The notes under the pieces are model-generated. The model was not told where the DNA came from. It saw only the letters and a program-made list of their open reading frames with translations, and did no database searches. Both the position numbers and the translations under genes were made by a program. This document shows, piece by piece, positions 11,190 to 23,736 of a DNA stretch of 64,000 nt. The stretch is from Liolophura sinensis. Lineage: Eukaryota; Mollusca; Polyplacophora; Chitonida; Chitonidae. The first letter of the stretch is position 1. The number at the start of each line of letters is the position of its first letter. The stretch is taken from positions 721,001 through 785,000 of the forward strand of contig NC_088299.1 in NCBI RefSeq assembly GCF_032854445.1, written 5' to 3'.

Positions 11190-12805
11190 GAGATGTATGC
11201 TAATGTACTAGTTGTACAAATGCTGCCACACATGATGTAGAGGAAGGAGGAGCTGCTCTGTCAAACAGCAACCCAACTAAGCTAAAACTGGTTAACAAGA
11301 AAATACAGTACATGTTAGACAATGGAAATACAGTACACGTACATGTAGTCTGTATGTATAACTGAAATCTGTAGTGAGTTTTCAAACTTCCCTCTAATCC
11401 TCCATTGTACGATCAAAGTTTGTCACATGGGTACCCCCGCCTCAAAACAAACAGCTAGATTTTTACAGGACGTTACTGGGTCTTTTCTTGTCGTTGTCTT
11501 TACTCAGATCACCAAGCCATTATCGAAAACAAGACCTTGCTCGGAAAGGGCTGTCGTGCTCGGATGACAAAGTACGCCATTCCCGCCTCGCCGATGCCTC
11601 TCTATCATTAGTTAGGCCGACAATGGCTGCTATTAGCACCACACTTCGAAATCGCAGACAATTTAGGGCGACAAGATCGCATTAAATATATCCAACGTTG
11701 ATTTAGTTGACACAGTCACTGTTAATAAATCGTGCCGTACACAGAGGAGGGGTTGTACTAGTGTTCGGGTAATTACATCACTGTTACTTTACGTGTCTAT
11801 TTCAGTACACTGACCAAACCACGTTCGCCGTATCCTGATAAGGGAAGGGTCTGGCTTTTGTATCACAACAGAATGATTCACGTGACCAGAATGTGACCAG
11901 GGCAGAAAGTTTACAGTTCATTTGCCAGCCATACCAGTCCAGGCCAGCTCCATTATGAGATCCATTCCCAATTTGTTCATTCTGAACACGTGCACAGAGC
12001 ATGTACACGTACGTGTTCAACTTGGTGTTTTGTGGACAAAACCTTGTCCCAACATCCTTGTAAGGGTGTTTCACTTTCAACATATATTACAATGAAGTTA
12101 TCTTGATAAATTTCAAGAACATTCTATAATTCATTGATGGTTATTCAAAACAGACAGAATGTCGCTGAGATGACTAATGGTTTCTTCTGGAAGTACCAAA
12201 GTTCCTGAGCAATAAGGTCGTCGGTTCGAACGCAGCTCTGGGTCGGCTACTACATTATGTTAGGAGGTTTGATGGTGCCTGACTAGGTTGGGTTGTATCC
12301 CCTAGCCTCTTAATTCCCTAATCAGTCGAGGATTGTCATCACCACCATATATGAGAGCGATGAATCACTTTCCACAAGAGAACAAATGTATTGAGATAGT
12401 TAGAGCAGAAGATCATTATGCACAAGTTCTGCCGTGTTTTCCTCAACTTCTACGTAAAGCACAAAGCATGTATGGAAATTATACTAGGCTTTCACCGTGT
12501 TTCATGGCATTTTGATCACAACATTTGAAGAGAGCAGCACTACATGTGTATTGAGGGGTGAGAGTTTGGGAACTATGTATGACAGGCGACACGATTGCTA
12601 CAGATAACCAGCAGCTCAAAGCGTGGCATTGCACTTCTTTTGTTAATGACTATGTCGACAGTTGCTATTTCGGTTTTGGCCTGAAGTTTGTTATGAAGTT
12701 TGTCAGCTATCAGGCGAGTTGCGGGGGTTACCCAAGCCTTAAACCTGACAGTTGTCTTGTAAGCGAAATATTCTTGAGGACCATTTGTTTTATTTATTTT
12801 ACATA
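11190..12805. other. Non-genic sequence upstream of the GH16 gene
   Basis: No gene is supported. The 93-codon minus-strand frame at 11802-12083 is cysteine- and tryptophan-bearing but unrecognised. Near 12220 a ggttcgaacgc block resembles a pol III B box, so an eroded SINE is possible. Confidence 0.35.
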
Positions 12806-12945
12806 GGGCGGTCTACCAGCAACCTGCGGATGGTCGTCGGTTTCCCCTGGGATCTGCCCTGTTTCCTCCCACCATAATGTAGGCCGCCGTGAGTGAAACA
12901 CTCCTTATTACGGCGTAAAACACCAATCAAATAAATAAATTTATT
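12806..12945 (+). mobile_element. 5'-truncated SINE family A
   Basis: It starts inside the SINE body (ccagcaacctgcggatggtcgt) and runs to the usual acggcgtaaaacaccaatcaaa tail. The tRNA-like head is missing. Confidence 0.8.
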
Positions 12946-12949
12946 GCTG

Positions 12950-13075
12950 GTAGGAAACCGGGCAAAGCAAGCATGATCTGCACTTGAACTCAGTGAAAGC
13001 ACTGCTGATAGACTTCTCGGTCATTGCGCCGTGCTGGCGTGCTGGCGTGCTAACCGCCTCGACCCTCTTGCGCAC
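12950..13075 (-). mobile_element. SINE family A head fragment, opposite orientation
   Basis: The segment from about 12985 (ttgaactcagtgaaagc) to the gctaaccgcctcgac block is the complement of the tRNA-like head and start of the body of family A. It abuts the preceding plus-oriented copy tail to tail. Confidence 0.6.
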
Positions 13076-13275
13076 AATTAAAACACCTTTCAAATAAATG
13101 TGAACGACATAACGCTATTGCAAAATCTTACTTCATATTCCATGAATCTCCACGAAACTTTGAAAAACCTTGTACAATTATCGTGCGGCGAAACCACGTG
13201 GAATATCGCGAGATTATGCTTTTACATAAGCGTAACTTCCTAGAGAGACCTATATTCTAAACCTGAGGCTTGATC

Positions 13276-16200
13276 ATGGAGTTGGTTAGCTTCCTAGCTG
13301 CTCTCACTTCTGTGTTTAGAGCCGTCACCCTACCGGAACCAGTTATCACACGTCTGGGCGACGGAGGGATAAGGTTCCAAGTAAACGGTAGGTTTGTGAT
13401 GCTGATACCGCGGAACAATTTTTGATTTAGGTCAAAACCTAAAACCTGAATATATTGCGCACTTCATGGCCTCAGGCCCCGGAATCACGAAGCGATCTTC
13501 GCTATAAGTCAACATTTCAAATCACTGTAAAATTGTTATTTCTGATATAAAGGAAAGGAACATACCAAATTTAATGATTAAAATTTTGGATTGTGATATA
13601 TTTGTCTTAACATATCATTTGTTGAGTGTTGTCAGTATTAACTCTTGTGTTGTAAAAATCAGTTTCACAATTCAAATGTTCACCCAAGTTAAAATTAGCT
13701 TTGCGTAATCCGCCCGACCCTACAAACGGCTATGAGAAGAGTGAGGGGTTTTGTTCAGTCCTGTGACTGACACTATGATTTACTGATTTCGGTTATGTTT
13801 TGTTTCTCTATAATTTTGAGTCCATCCATGAACTAAAAGTTAAGTTTTTTCTGTGTTTCGTACAAAAGTGTCCTGTCAAGTCACACAGAGACCTGCTTGA
13901 TCATTCCAAAACTTGCATAAACCTAAAACTCTACATCATAGGCCTACTAGACAAGAGGTAAAATATTCACCTGTATTTTCAAAGCAAACATAGTAAGCTG
14001 ATCTTATCATGTACAGAATTTTACGTAGAATTCCCTTTCAACAATAGAATGGGACTACTACTACTGTGCAAATGTTCTAAGATTACCAGATGTGCGCTTT
14101 TGTTGTTGAAAATTGAATAGAAATTCTTTACAAAAGATTTCTAGGTCAAACAAATAGACCGTCTGCAAGTGGTGGTATGTGGAATCTCTTACTGTGAAAT
14201 AAAATAGGGATTTCTTTGACGGACAGGATAGATAAACACAGAGATCGGCAGGCAACGAAACTTTCGGCCTTCTGGCCACAGGTTCGCATCCGCGATGTGG
14301 CGATTTGCAATACATTAAGCGAGGGGAAAAAAACACAGAAATGTCATAATTGAAAAACTCAAAAACTCTATCCAAAAATATTTTGTACTAAATTTATCTC
14401 ACCTTTTAGTAAACGCATATGAATTTCTTGTTTTCCCACTATTAACAATTTAAGTTTCTCTGTAACATGTGTAATATAAGATAAGATTTGTTTCATTGGT
14501 TAATTACATGCAGTATAACATGATTAGATTTCACAAAAATGAAGTTTGGGGTGAAAAACTGCCTTCACACTATTACACCAAAATATGAGCTAGGTCCACC
14601 ATCTGCTTTTTCAAAATATGGCCTGTAACTTTCAGTTTAAACATTTAGCTATACTTCATACAGGAAAAACAATATTATCAGTAGATATCGGGACCTATAT
14701 TTTAATTACATGTACAGTTTCCCATGTGTCTTAACTCTGATGATCTTTGATGACCATCAGCTGTTTTGTCCTTCAGTCCACCAATACGGTGCGCATGCGG
14801 ATTTACCAAACGGGCTTGGCACCGGTGTTCGTAACTGAAGGACATTGTTGTACATTTTTTTCATTCGAGACTCACGGACATGCTCATTACAGCGCATGCG
14901 TCGCTCTATTCATTTGCTTTACACCACTGCCACCGTTAACAATTTTTTACAGAAATCTTGAATGACGCCAAAGTGCCTGGTGTCATGGCGATGTGATAAA
15001 AAGTGATGTCCACAAAAATTTTTAAAAAATCCGTTTGAACGTTTTAATATACATCCAGTATTTCTATAAATACCGGACGTATGTGCATTCTCTCTCTATC
15101 ATTTGTATGCAGTTACTGATTCTAACCAACATTTGAAACAGTTTTATTTAGGAATGTTGAATGCAGTCCCATTTGGAGGCATTAGTGTTTAGACAGAGCG
15201 GAAAACAAGCCGATACGTGCGTCGCACGGGCTCCAAAAGTGAAGCTTGTCTAGTTGTGGCAGTGGTGGTAAGTGAGAGGAGAGTCGCACATGCGCTGTAA
15301 GGAGTATAATTTATGGATACAGTATATACTCCACTTACAGATGTGCCAGGTACGGCTCAGGTGGGCCTTCACTTCTCTGTGAACAAGCCTGTCCATGGTT
15401 TAGCACCCGGGGATGCCAACGCGAACCTCAAATATCAACAAGGTAAATCACGGTTTTAAGCAACTCGAGTCATTTAGCAACTGCCTGTGTGACTAATTCC
15501 ACTTAGCGGGTTTTTTTTTTTTAAAATTTATTCTAACTGTTATTAATTATTCCTAAAATCCAAAGGAAACATTCAAATCACATTTATTGTTTTAACTTAA
15601 GTCAAAGCCGACTTTATGGAATCGGCCAAAGTTCCTTTTTAAAGTCCACATTGTGTTGACTTGTAGTGTTCGGCCTTCAGTCTGTTTACTGTAGCCTGCA
15701 ATTATCTAGTTTAGATAAAATTAGCCAAGGCTATTTCTTATCAGGTCAGTGCATCATTGTGACCAGCCGATCCGATGTCAACATCTCAATAGTGCTGCTA
15801 CATTGAAATGCCATGCTGAATATACTGAGTTGGACCGTTACACATGTAAATTCATTCTTCCGCATAGCAGATGGGACATGGGTGTATGAGAGCCACAATG
15901 CCAGTCTGTCATCCTCGGACACGGTATACTACTGGCTACATCAGACGGTCCACGGTATGAGCTACACACTGACGGACCGGAAGTGGACAGTACCAAGTAA
16001 GTCATGCTGCTGGAAATTGTCAGTCAAAGATCATTTCTGTAGGTACTGACTTTGCAAAATGTTACACAGAAAATAATTTTAAAAAAAGTATAGAAAATAA
16101 TTTTTTTTCGCTAATTATTTTGAAAATTTTTTAAATCAATTAAAGTTGTTTATCAGGTATGAAAAATATTGTGAAAAGAGAGATCAGTTTAAAGCCTTTA

Positions 16201-19200
16201 AAATGGAACTCTCAGATATTGTCGCATTGGTGTGTTAAGAGGAAGGGTGATGTAATTAGGTGGTGTAATCAGGTGATGTGATAAGGTGGTGTAATCAGGT
16301 GATATAATCAGGTGGTTTAATCAAGTGGTGTGATCAGGTGGTGTGATAAGGGGGTGTAATCAGGTGGTGTGATCAGGTGGTGTGATCAGGTGGTGTGATC
16401 AGGTGGTGTGATCAGGTGGTGTGATCAGGTGGTGTGATCAGGTGGTGTGATCAGGGGGTGTAATCAGGTGGTGTAATCAGGTGGTGTGATCAGGTGGTGT
16501 GATCAGGGGGTGTAATCAGGTGGTGTGATCAGGTGGTGTAATCAGCTGGTGTGATCAGGTGGTATAATCAGCTGGTGTAATCAGCTGGTGTGATCAGGTG
16601 GTATAATCAGGTGGTATATTCAGGTGGTTTAATCAGGTGGTGTGATCAGGTGGTATAATCAGGTGGTATAATCAAGTGGTGTGACCAGGTGGTGTGATAA
16701 GGGGGTGTAATCAGGTGGTGTGATCAGGTGGTGTGATCAGGTGGTGTAACCAGGTAGTGTGACCAGGTGGTGTGACCAGGTGGTGTAATCAGGTGGCGTA
16801 ATCAGGTTCTTGATATATATAATAGAAATATATAGTCTACTTCTTGCCAAATACCCTGCAGTATATAAAAACTATAGGCCCTTTTTTTTAAGTCTTACGA
16901 TAATTCACGAGTGAAAAAACATTTTTGACTGCTGTCTGACAGATATATGCATATACATATATATCACAATTCGCCAATCCTCTGTTTTGCGGCGGTCCAT
17001 TAAACACCAAAGGGTTTGTTTTCAGGCAGACTGCGGTTGATTTTAGAGGATCACTTTGACACGCTGAACCTCACAGAATGGGAACATGAGGTGACGGCGT
17101 CCGGTGGAGGGGTAAGCTTCTGTAAACAGTTTGTAGTATCAGTACTTCACATGAGCGAAAGTTCATCATTAACTTGCCAAAAGTTTCAGGTTTACCCCGG
17201 GGAACTACGGTTTCCTCCACCCATAAAACTTACCGCCATCGCATAAATGAAATTTCTCGAGTCTGGCGTTAAGCAATAATCAAGTAAATAAACATAAATA
17301 AACCCGTAATTTCTGAGACTGTAATCAAACCCTTAACTATGCTCCATTTGTGGACTAGAAGGTACACAAGGCTCAGTGCGAGGTAGACTGTACTACATGT
17401 GATTTTCGGCCGGTTATAACGCGCGCAGATATCCATCGAAGTGTTGCTCGTCATTGATCTGCTCTACTGAAAGTCGATCTGTTCTCTCTGCATGATAAAC
17501 CGCTGGCTTACTGAGGCTGCCAGGCGCTTGACCAAAGAGGCCAAATACCCACAGCCTGCTCTCACCACTTCAGCTGCTGCTTGAAGTCAGGTTTGCCTTC
17601 GCTGGTACTGGTACCTGGCGAAGGGTATTGGTTTAACTTGCATGGACACTCGTGTTTCTTCCACCCGTAAATTAACCTGGCCACTGTCGTATCAGTAAAA
17701 ATCCGTGAGTACGGCGTGAAATGCCACTCAAATACATAAACAAAGTCGAGATTTAGATACATAAAATCCTAATGCAGGTATGATAGTTATAAAATGGAAA
17801 AGAACTGACTTAACATGCCTATTTAGGTGTTTTCACGCGTATCACCATGTATCAATCATTAGGGCTCTGCCTGGTTTCCACCTACCATAATGCTGGCCGC
17901 CCTCGTATAAGTGAAATATTCTTGAGTACGGCGTAGAACACCAATCAATCAATCAAATCAAATCGATCATTAGATTTAACTGCGAGGTGAATACACTATG
18001 AACCCTACCCTTGGAAACGTCTGTAAATTCTCCTCACAACAGACGTACAGATAAAAATCCTACAGTGGTGATACCAGAGGCTAAGTCGAACGTCCATTTC
18101 TGACCTGATGTCTGAGCGCCTCTTGCCTTTTTATGATTACTGACATTCTGACTTTCTCATTTTGTGACTTGGTTGATAATGACAATGTATTAAGCTAATT
18201 ATCCCACTTCGCATCCGTAAACAAGAATTAGCATGCGAAAATTGCCCTCGATCGGCAAGGTATGTGCTATACTTTGACCTGATCAAGCCGTAGTGTGTGT
18301 TCACCCATTTTTTTTCCTTCCAGAACTGGGAATTCCAGATTTACAGTCAAGAAGAAGTGAACAGTTATGTTCGTGATAACACACTGTTCATTAAACCAGT
18401 GAGTGTGACTTACCTGAGGCAGTTATAAGTGTATAACAAGCATTGAAGGCTTCATGTACATGTAAGCAAAAGCATCATATAGCATGCTGCAAAAAGTGAA
18501 CGAGTAAGTCTATTGGCGTGCATGCTCTCACGTAATGCATGAGAAATAACCGCTCAACACATCAACTGATTGTAAATGTTTATTGAATATTTTTGATACA
18601 GAATTTGATTAAATCATTAGATGTGTGTGTTCATTAACTGTTCTACGTTCAGACAATGTTTCGATGACGCGAAAGCATACAACTGACATGTCTCCATTTT
18701 CTTAAACTTGTCCTGACGCAAACTAGTCCAACTCCGTGATAATCAGTAGTTGCTAAGCAAGTTCATGCCTGATAGATACGGCCGTCTAACCGAACGCCTC
18801 AAGAAATGATTGCATTGTCCCTGATGTACAATTAATTAGCCTCAAAGCCTTTTATCACGTAAGGAAGTTTAAAGAAGTTTGCTTCCAACAGCCCACGGTG
18901 TTGAATTTACTTTTCTTTTTTCGTTTTTTGCAGACTCTTACATCGGATAAATTTGGTGAAGCTTTCTTGTACAATGGGACATTAAACATGACAGGTAACT
19001 GGCTATGAGGCGTTATTTCTTATCTCTAAACCTATCACACTCTATCATAAGCTCATCGCATCCTGATCTATAATTTTATCACATTCTAACATAAACTTAT
19101 CTCATACAGATGTCACACATCTCTGCTCATCCAGATATATAAGATTATCACACTCTAATATAATCTCTGCTCATCCAGAGGTATAACGTTATCCCACTAT

Positions 19201-22200
19201 AACATAATCCCTTCTCATCTTGATCTGTAAGATTATCACACCCTAACATAATCTCTGCTCATCCAGCGGTATAACGTTATCCCACTATAACATAATCTCA
19301 TCTTATCTTGACCTATAAGGTTATCCCACTCCACAATAAGCTCACCTCATCCTGATTTATTGGGTTTTCCACTATAGCAGTCTAAACATCAGTTCAACTG
19401 GAAATTAAAAATACAGACCTATACAATATCTCTTTTTGAGATTCAAAGAGGTGGGAATAAAGTAGTGTTTCCTAAAATGTTTTAAGCGATATGTTTTGCC
19501 TTATCCAATGCCTGTTGTTAAAAGTCAAGGAAATCTGTTTCCAAGACACGCATGTGCTTTGAATTGTAGGTGCCAGCTGTAAGATGAAGCAAAATGGCTA
19601 AAAATGGAATAGCCATCGACGCTCAGATTTAGCAATGACTGTCTTTACTTTCAGAGTTATTCGGCAAGTGCACTCAATCGGATTTTTACGGCTGTTTCCG
19701 TGAGGGGAAGTATGGCGTGATCAACCCGATAATGTCCGCTCGTATCATCACCAAAAAGAGTTTCAAGTATGGCAGAGTGGAAATATGGGCTAAGATGCCG
19801 CGAGGAGATTGGATATGGCCCGGTAAGAATATGGGGGAATAGCGACAATAAACACAATGTACGATCCAGGTATATTAAATCTTACCAAAACATGGTCATA
19901 AAATCTGTACCTTGTACTGAGCACAATTGCAAGAAATACAGAGAATCTATACACAAAAAACTACACAGTTAGTCCATAATTTGAGATTTAAGAAATTGTT
20001 TTTGCTATCTTTCAGCCATGTGGTTTCTTCCTAAGAACTGGGAGTATGGAACGTGGCCTAGGTCGGGGGAAATTGATCTGGTAGAGGTGAGAGGTGTGTA
20101 TAAAACAACAAACATTCCAATTTTACTGTTTGCTTTCTTTATTTAATGCTACTTGTTTTATTGTAGTTGAACGCCGTTCGAAAATTTTTGTTCACTTATA
20201 TAGTGGTTAACAGGCAACCATTCTTAAACGAATTTCATATAAAACAAAAAAGAGAGTAAAAACAAAACAACAAAGGCAAAGAAGTTAGTCTTAAAAGCTC
20301 GCTAGCACGCAGCCACGAGTCACTCCCACAATATTTTGGTTAACATATATACGTCTTACGGAAATATTAAATGATCTAAAACTAATTGAAAAGTTTAGAA
20401 AAAAACATTGAATTTGATGCAACACATAACAACAAACTGCCACTGTCGACCAACGTGCAACCTATAAAAGCAGAAATGCTATATTTAACTTAAATAATGT
20501 TAAATCCATGTTCAAATTTTGCCAGTGTTGAAGGGAAGAAAACGCCTAAAACGTTAACACTTTAATGGTTAAGAATTTCCAAAGTTTTAGATATCAAACC
20601 CTTCACAAAATGTTAAGAAATGATATATCCTCACACTTTCTTACTCCAAATTGACACTTTTAACAAATTAACATCAAAAATGATGTTGCAACTTTCAAAT
20701 GATCAGTCCGCGGTGTAACGTTTGTACTTCACTGCATTTAAGATGTTGTATCATTTAGCACTTTGAAAATGTTGACACTTTAACATTTGCGTTTTAAGAG
20801 GATACTTGTTGTCTTCTTCATACTTCGTCTATACTATGCAGTCAATGGCCAGTCTATTTCTGTACGAGTTTACGGGTACCATACACGCTTATAACCTTAC
20901 TTTGTTCGTCTTTTTTAAGGCAATCGGCATTACGGAGACATCGGTATTGGCACCATGGGATCTACTCTTCACTGGGGACCAGTGTGGAATGTTAATGGTT
21001 ATCGCCTCACGACACAGGAACGGTAGGCCTACGTCTATAGCGACCCTAGTCACTTGTTCAAATCACATATTGTATCTAGGAGTTTTTGTTTCAAGGCACC
21101 AATCTACTGTATTTTTGGTTAGTATTTTTACTTTATTTTTACTGTTTGTAATAAATTGTAACCCGCTTAATGTTATTATGAAAACTCCATTTGGTCTTGT
21201 CACAACACTACACTTACTTTTATACAGTTCAAAGTTTATGCCTGTATATGTATTTTTCATTTCGCCAGCCATGCTAAGCCTAAGTGGACCTTTGCTGACG
21301 GATTTCATAAATACGTGCTGGACTGGGATTACACTCATATCAGGTACCGGTATATCTCATCAACCTTTACTAAGTGCGGTGCAAAGTACAATATTGGTTT
21401 CTTTACTTTCACTATCCATTTATAAATCAAGGCCTAGGTATTTGACCTATATACCTTGGCCAGTATTTAGCATAAATATCAATGTGTCTGGCCTTTTTCC
21501 CTACCAGTACTTGGCGTTTCTATACCGATCAAAACTGGCCTTTTCCTAGATCAGTATACCTGGCCTGTAGTATACAGTATCATCCCGCGAGTACTTCGAC
21601 ATTACATCGATCAATTGTGGCCATTCATCCGGCCAGAACTTGGTCTTTACTTATGTCATTACTTGACCCTTCCACCCAACCAGTCCTTGGCCTTTGACCC
21701 AGCCAGTACTTGGTCTTTCCTGTCGATCAGTACTTGGTCATTCATCTGGCCAGTACTTGGCATTTCCGGCTGACCAGCCCTTGGATATTCATCCGGTCAG
21801 TGCCTTGGCCTTTCCTGCCGACCAGTACTTGGTCATTCGTCAAGGCAGTACATGATCTTTCCCGCCAACCAGTAGTTGGTCATTCATCTGGTCGGTAGGC
21901 CCTACCTGGTCTTTCCTGCCAACAAGTACTTGGTCATTCATCCGGCTGGTACTTGGTCATTCATCCGGCTAGTACTTGGTCTTTCCCGCCGACAAGTCTT
22001 GTCCATTCACGCCATTTTATGTGAATGATAGTATGTTTTTAAATAGAACATACTTCTTTTAAAAAAATGTTAGTGTTTCACTACATTTCTGTGTAAATTT
22101 GCAGGACTTACGTTGATGATGAGCTGGTCTTAGACATGCCTACCCCAGAGGAGGGATACTGGAAGTTTGGAGGATTCAGCGGGGAGGATATCTGGGCCAA

Positions 22201-23048
22201 GGGAGGGCGGGACGCTCCATTCGATAAGGAGGTAATGGTATAAAATCCAACGCAGCTTTCTGTAAACATTAATTTCATGGTGCACGCAACAAATAGCCGA
22301 CGAAAAGCCAAGTTAAGTCTAGATGATTGATGGAGTCTAAATTTTGATCTGATGGAAATCATTTTCGTTCCTAATCAAACAAAGCATGACGGCGGACTGG
22401 TATATGCATCAGGTCTTTACAATGTGTCTACATCTCCACAGGCCCCTTATGTTAAAGGGGTACATAATCGACACTGATTGGCTGACAGTGCATGGAGATA
22501 CGCTTTCCTGAGTTGCATCTTGCAGTCACGCTTTTGAAGAAATGCAACATACCTAAAATTGAGCCCAGTCAAGACATAGCCTAGACTTGATTATCCCCCA
22601 ACCACCTAATCAGAATCGATTCTGTATTCCTTTAAGGAAATCGCCATTTCCAGGATGATGCGTGTTAGTAAAGGGACAGATCGTGGGAGATGTGTTCACC
22701 TTGGTTGGCCAGATATGCTTCCTTAATTACTTTCTGTTCTATACCAAGTAACTAATTGTCCGATTTGAGTTTTGTAAAACTGAAACATCAGGTGAATGTA
22801 TACATATAGTTGTTTACCGTTTTTCATTCAAACAGTTCTATCTCATTCTGAATGTTGCTATTGGTGGAAAGCTGGGATATTTCCCGGACGATGTTCCCAA
22901 CGAAGGACACAAGAAACCCTGGGCGAATGACTCGCCTCGGGCAGCTGATGAGTTCTGGGCGGCCAAAGATGACTGGTATCCGACCTGGATCCACGAAGAC
23001 GCTGCTTTACAAGTGAAATCAGTCAAAATTTGGGAAAAAGCAGACTAG
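13276..23048 (+). CDS. Secreted beta-1,3-glucan-binding/glucanase protein (CBM39 + GH16), 12 exons
   Basis: Coding exons are 13276-13387, 15341-15442, 15871-15996, 17026-17111, 18324-18398, 18934-18994, 19655-19822, 20016-20093, 20920-21022, 21269-21343, 22105-22231 and 22836-23048. All introns are GT-AG and phases agree throughout, giving 441 residues. Residues 1-17 are hydrophobic (VSFLAALTSVF), a likely signal peptide. Residues about 20-113 match the N-terminal CBM39 glucan-binding domain (GTWVYESHN, DTVYYWLHQTVHG). Residues about 120-438 are a GH16 fold (FKYGRVEIWAKMPRGDWIWP, AMWFLPKNWEYGTWP, LNVAIGG). The active-site motif GEIDLVE at 261-267 keeps E262, D264 and E267. Known relatives are insect and crustacean GNBPs, many of which have lost these residues, and active laminarinases. 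The protein is probably secreted, binding fungal or algal beta-1,3-glucan for immunity or digestion; intact residues favour hydrolysis. The start codon is the first ATG before the signal peptide. Confidence 0.95.
16254..16806. repeat. 13-bp minisatellite in GH16 intron 3, about 42 copies
   Basis: The unit is gatcaggtggtgt with variants (aatcag, gataaggg, ggtata). It fills about half of intron 3 (15997-17025). The unit carries many GT dinucleotides but no good donor consensus. Confidence 0.95.
17185..17300 (+). mobile_element. Eroded SINE family A tail (GH16 intron 4)
   Basis: The order ggtttcctccaccca-taaaactta-ccgcc-atcgcataaatgaaattt-gagtctggcgttaa follows the family A body and tail with many substitutions. 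Confidence 0.6.
17630..17745 (+). mobile_element. Eroded SINE family A tail (GH16 intron 4)
   Basis: A ttcttccacccgtaa segment, then ctggccactgtcgtat, then gtgagtacggcgtgaaatgcc reproduces the family A 3' half. The head is absent. Confidence 0.6.
17862..17965 (+). mobile_element. 5'-truncated SINE family A (GH16 intron 4)
   Basis: From ggctctgcctggtttccacc to gagtacggcgtagaacaccaatc this is close to the intact copy at 8382-8663. It is followed by a short caat/caaat repeat instead of an A run. Confidence 0.85.
19035..19370. repeat. Imperfect tandem repeat in GH16 intron 6
   Basis: Repeats are built around cactctaacataatctctgc and tcatccagaggtataacgttatc. Unit length drifts around 40-60 bp with high divergence, which suggests an old array. 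Confidence 0.7.
20016..20093 (+). CDS. GH16 exon 8, carrying the catalytic motif
   Basis: This exon encodes residues 244-269 with the GEIDLVE active-site motif. Two donor sites are possible. The first (gtgaga after GAG, position 20087) would break the phase with exon 9. The second (gtgtgt after 20093) gives EVRGNRHYGDIG across the junction, matching the ExRGN continuation typical of the family, so I chose it. Confidence 0.88.
21430..22010. repeat. Minisatellite with 23/24-bp alternating units in GH16 intron 10
   Basis: Two half-units, tcattcatccggccagtac-like and tctttcctgccgaccagtac-like, each ending ttgg, alternate for much of the array, giving a dimer of about 47 bp. The left part is more eroded than the right. 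Confidence 0.85.
22452..22635. mobile_element. TTAA-flanked MITE, copy 1 (GH16 intron 11)
   Basis: The element is bounded by TTAA at 22452-22455 and 22632-22635. The ends are inverted repeats: aggggtacataatcg on the left and the complement of cgattctgtattcct on the right. It shares its left terminus and body (ctgattgg, gcaa.atacctaaaattgag) with 33422-33667. TTAA duplication and similar short termini fit a piggyBac-type non-autonomous element. No transposase is present. Confidence 0.82.
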
Positions 23049-23655
23049 TACTAAACCCGTATATAAAATCTGAAATATGAGTACCAAGAATAATCGGAAA
23101 AATGCATTCTCCTACGATAATCAAATTATCATGAAATGGTCAAGGAGTGAAAATATTTGGAGTAAAGTTCACATAATAACATATACAGTTTTTGTTTATA
23201 AGTGTGTATAATGTGCCTACATAATTATACGGACAGGGTCATTTATAGGGAGCCAAAGGGAGCCACACACATTGAAGTGATTTTTCAAATGATAAATCTG
23301 CTTTACTTCAAATCACTTTAATCAGCTTAATACGCTGTCATTTTCAGCCAATTAAAGCATTTACTGAGCAAGTCAGTATGTCACTAATGATAAAATAAGC
23401 GATAGTGATGACTCGAGGGACCTGTTGTACGAGGCCATCGCAAATTGCGTGTGGTGTAACAACCATGACAAGATACAGTGAAGAGATACGTCGCCACGGT
23501 AAATGTTCTTGGCGTAGTGTTGCGATAGCTTTGTAAAACGGGCTCAAGGTCAACTGTCATGGGCGTCCATTTCAGCATCTGGTGTCGCGACCATATGTTT
23601 CTTCTTTTTGTAGGGGACAGAACATACCTTAATGTTTCAATATAAATGTCAACAG

Positions 23656-23736
<81 letters not shown>

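Noticed and set aside
20806-21549. 247-codon plus-strand open frame, the longest in the window
   Set aside because: It crosses GH16 exons 9 and 10 in the wrong frame and reads straight through introns 9 and 10 (the intron 9 sequence happens to lack stops in that frame). Exon phases and GH16 similarity support the spliced model instead.
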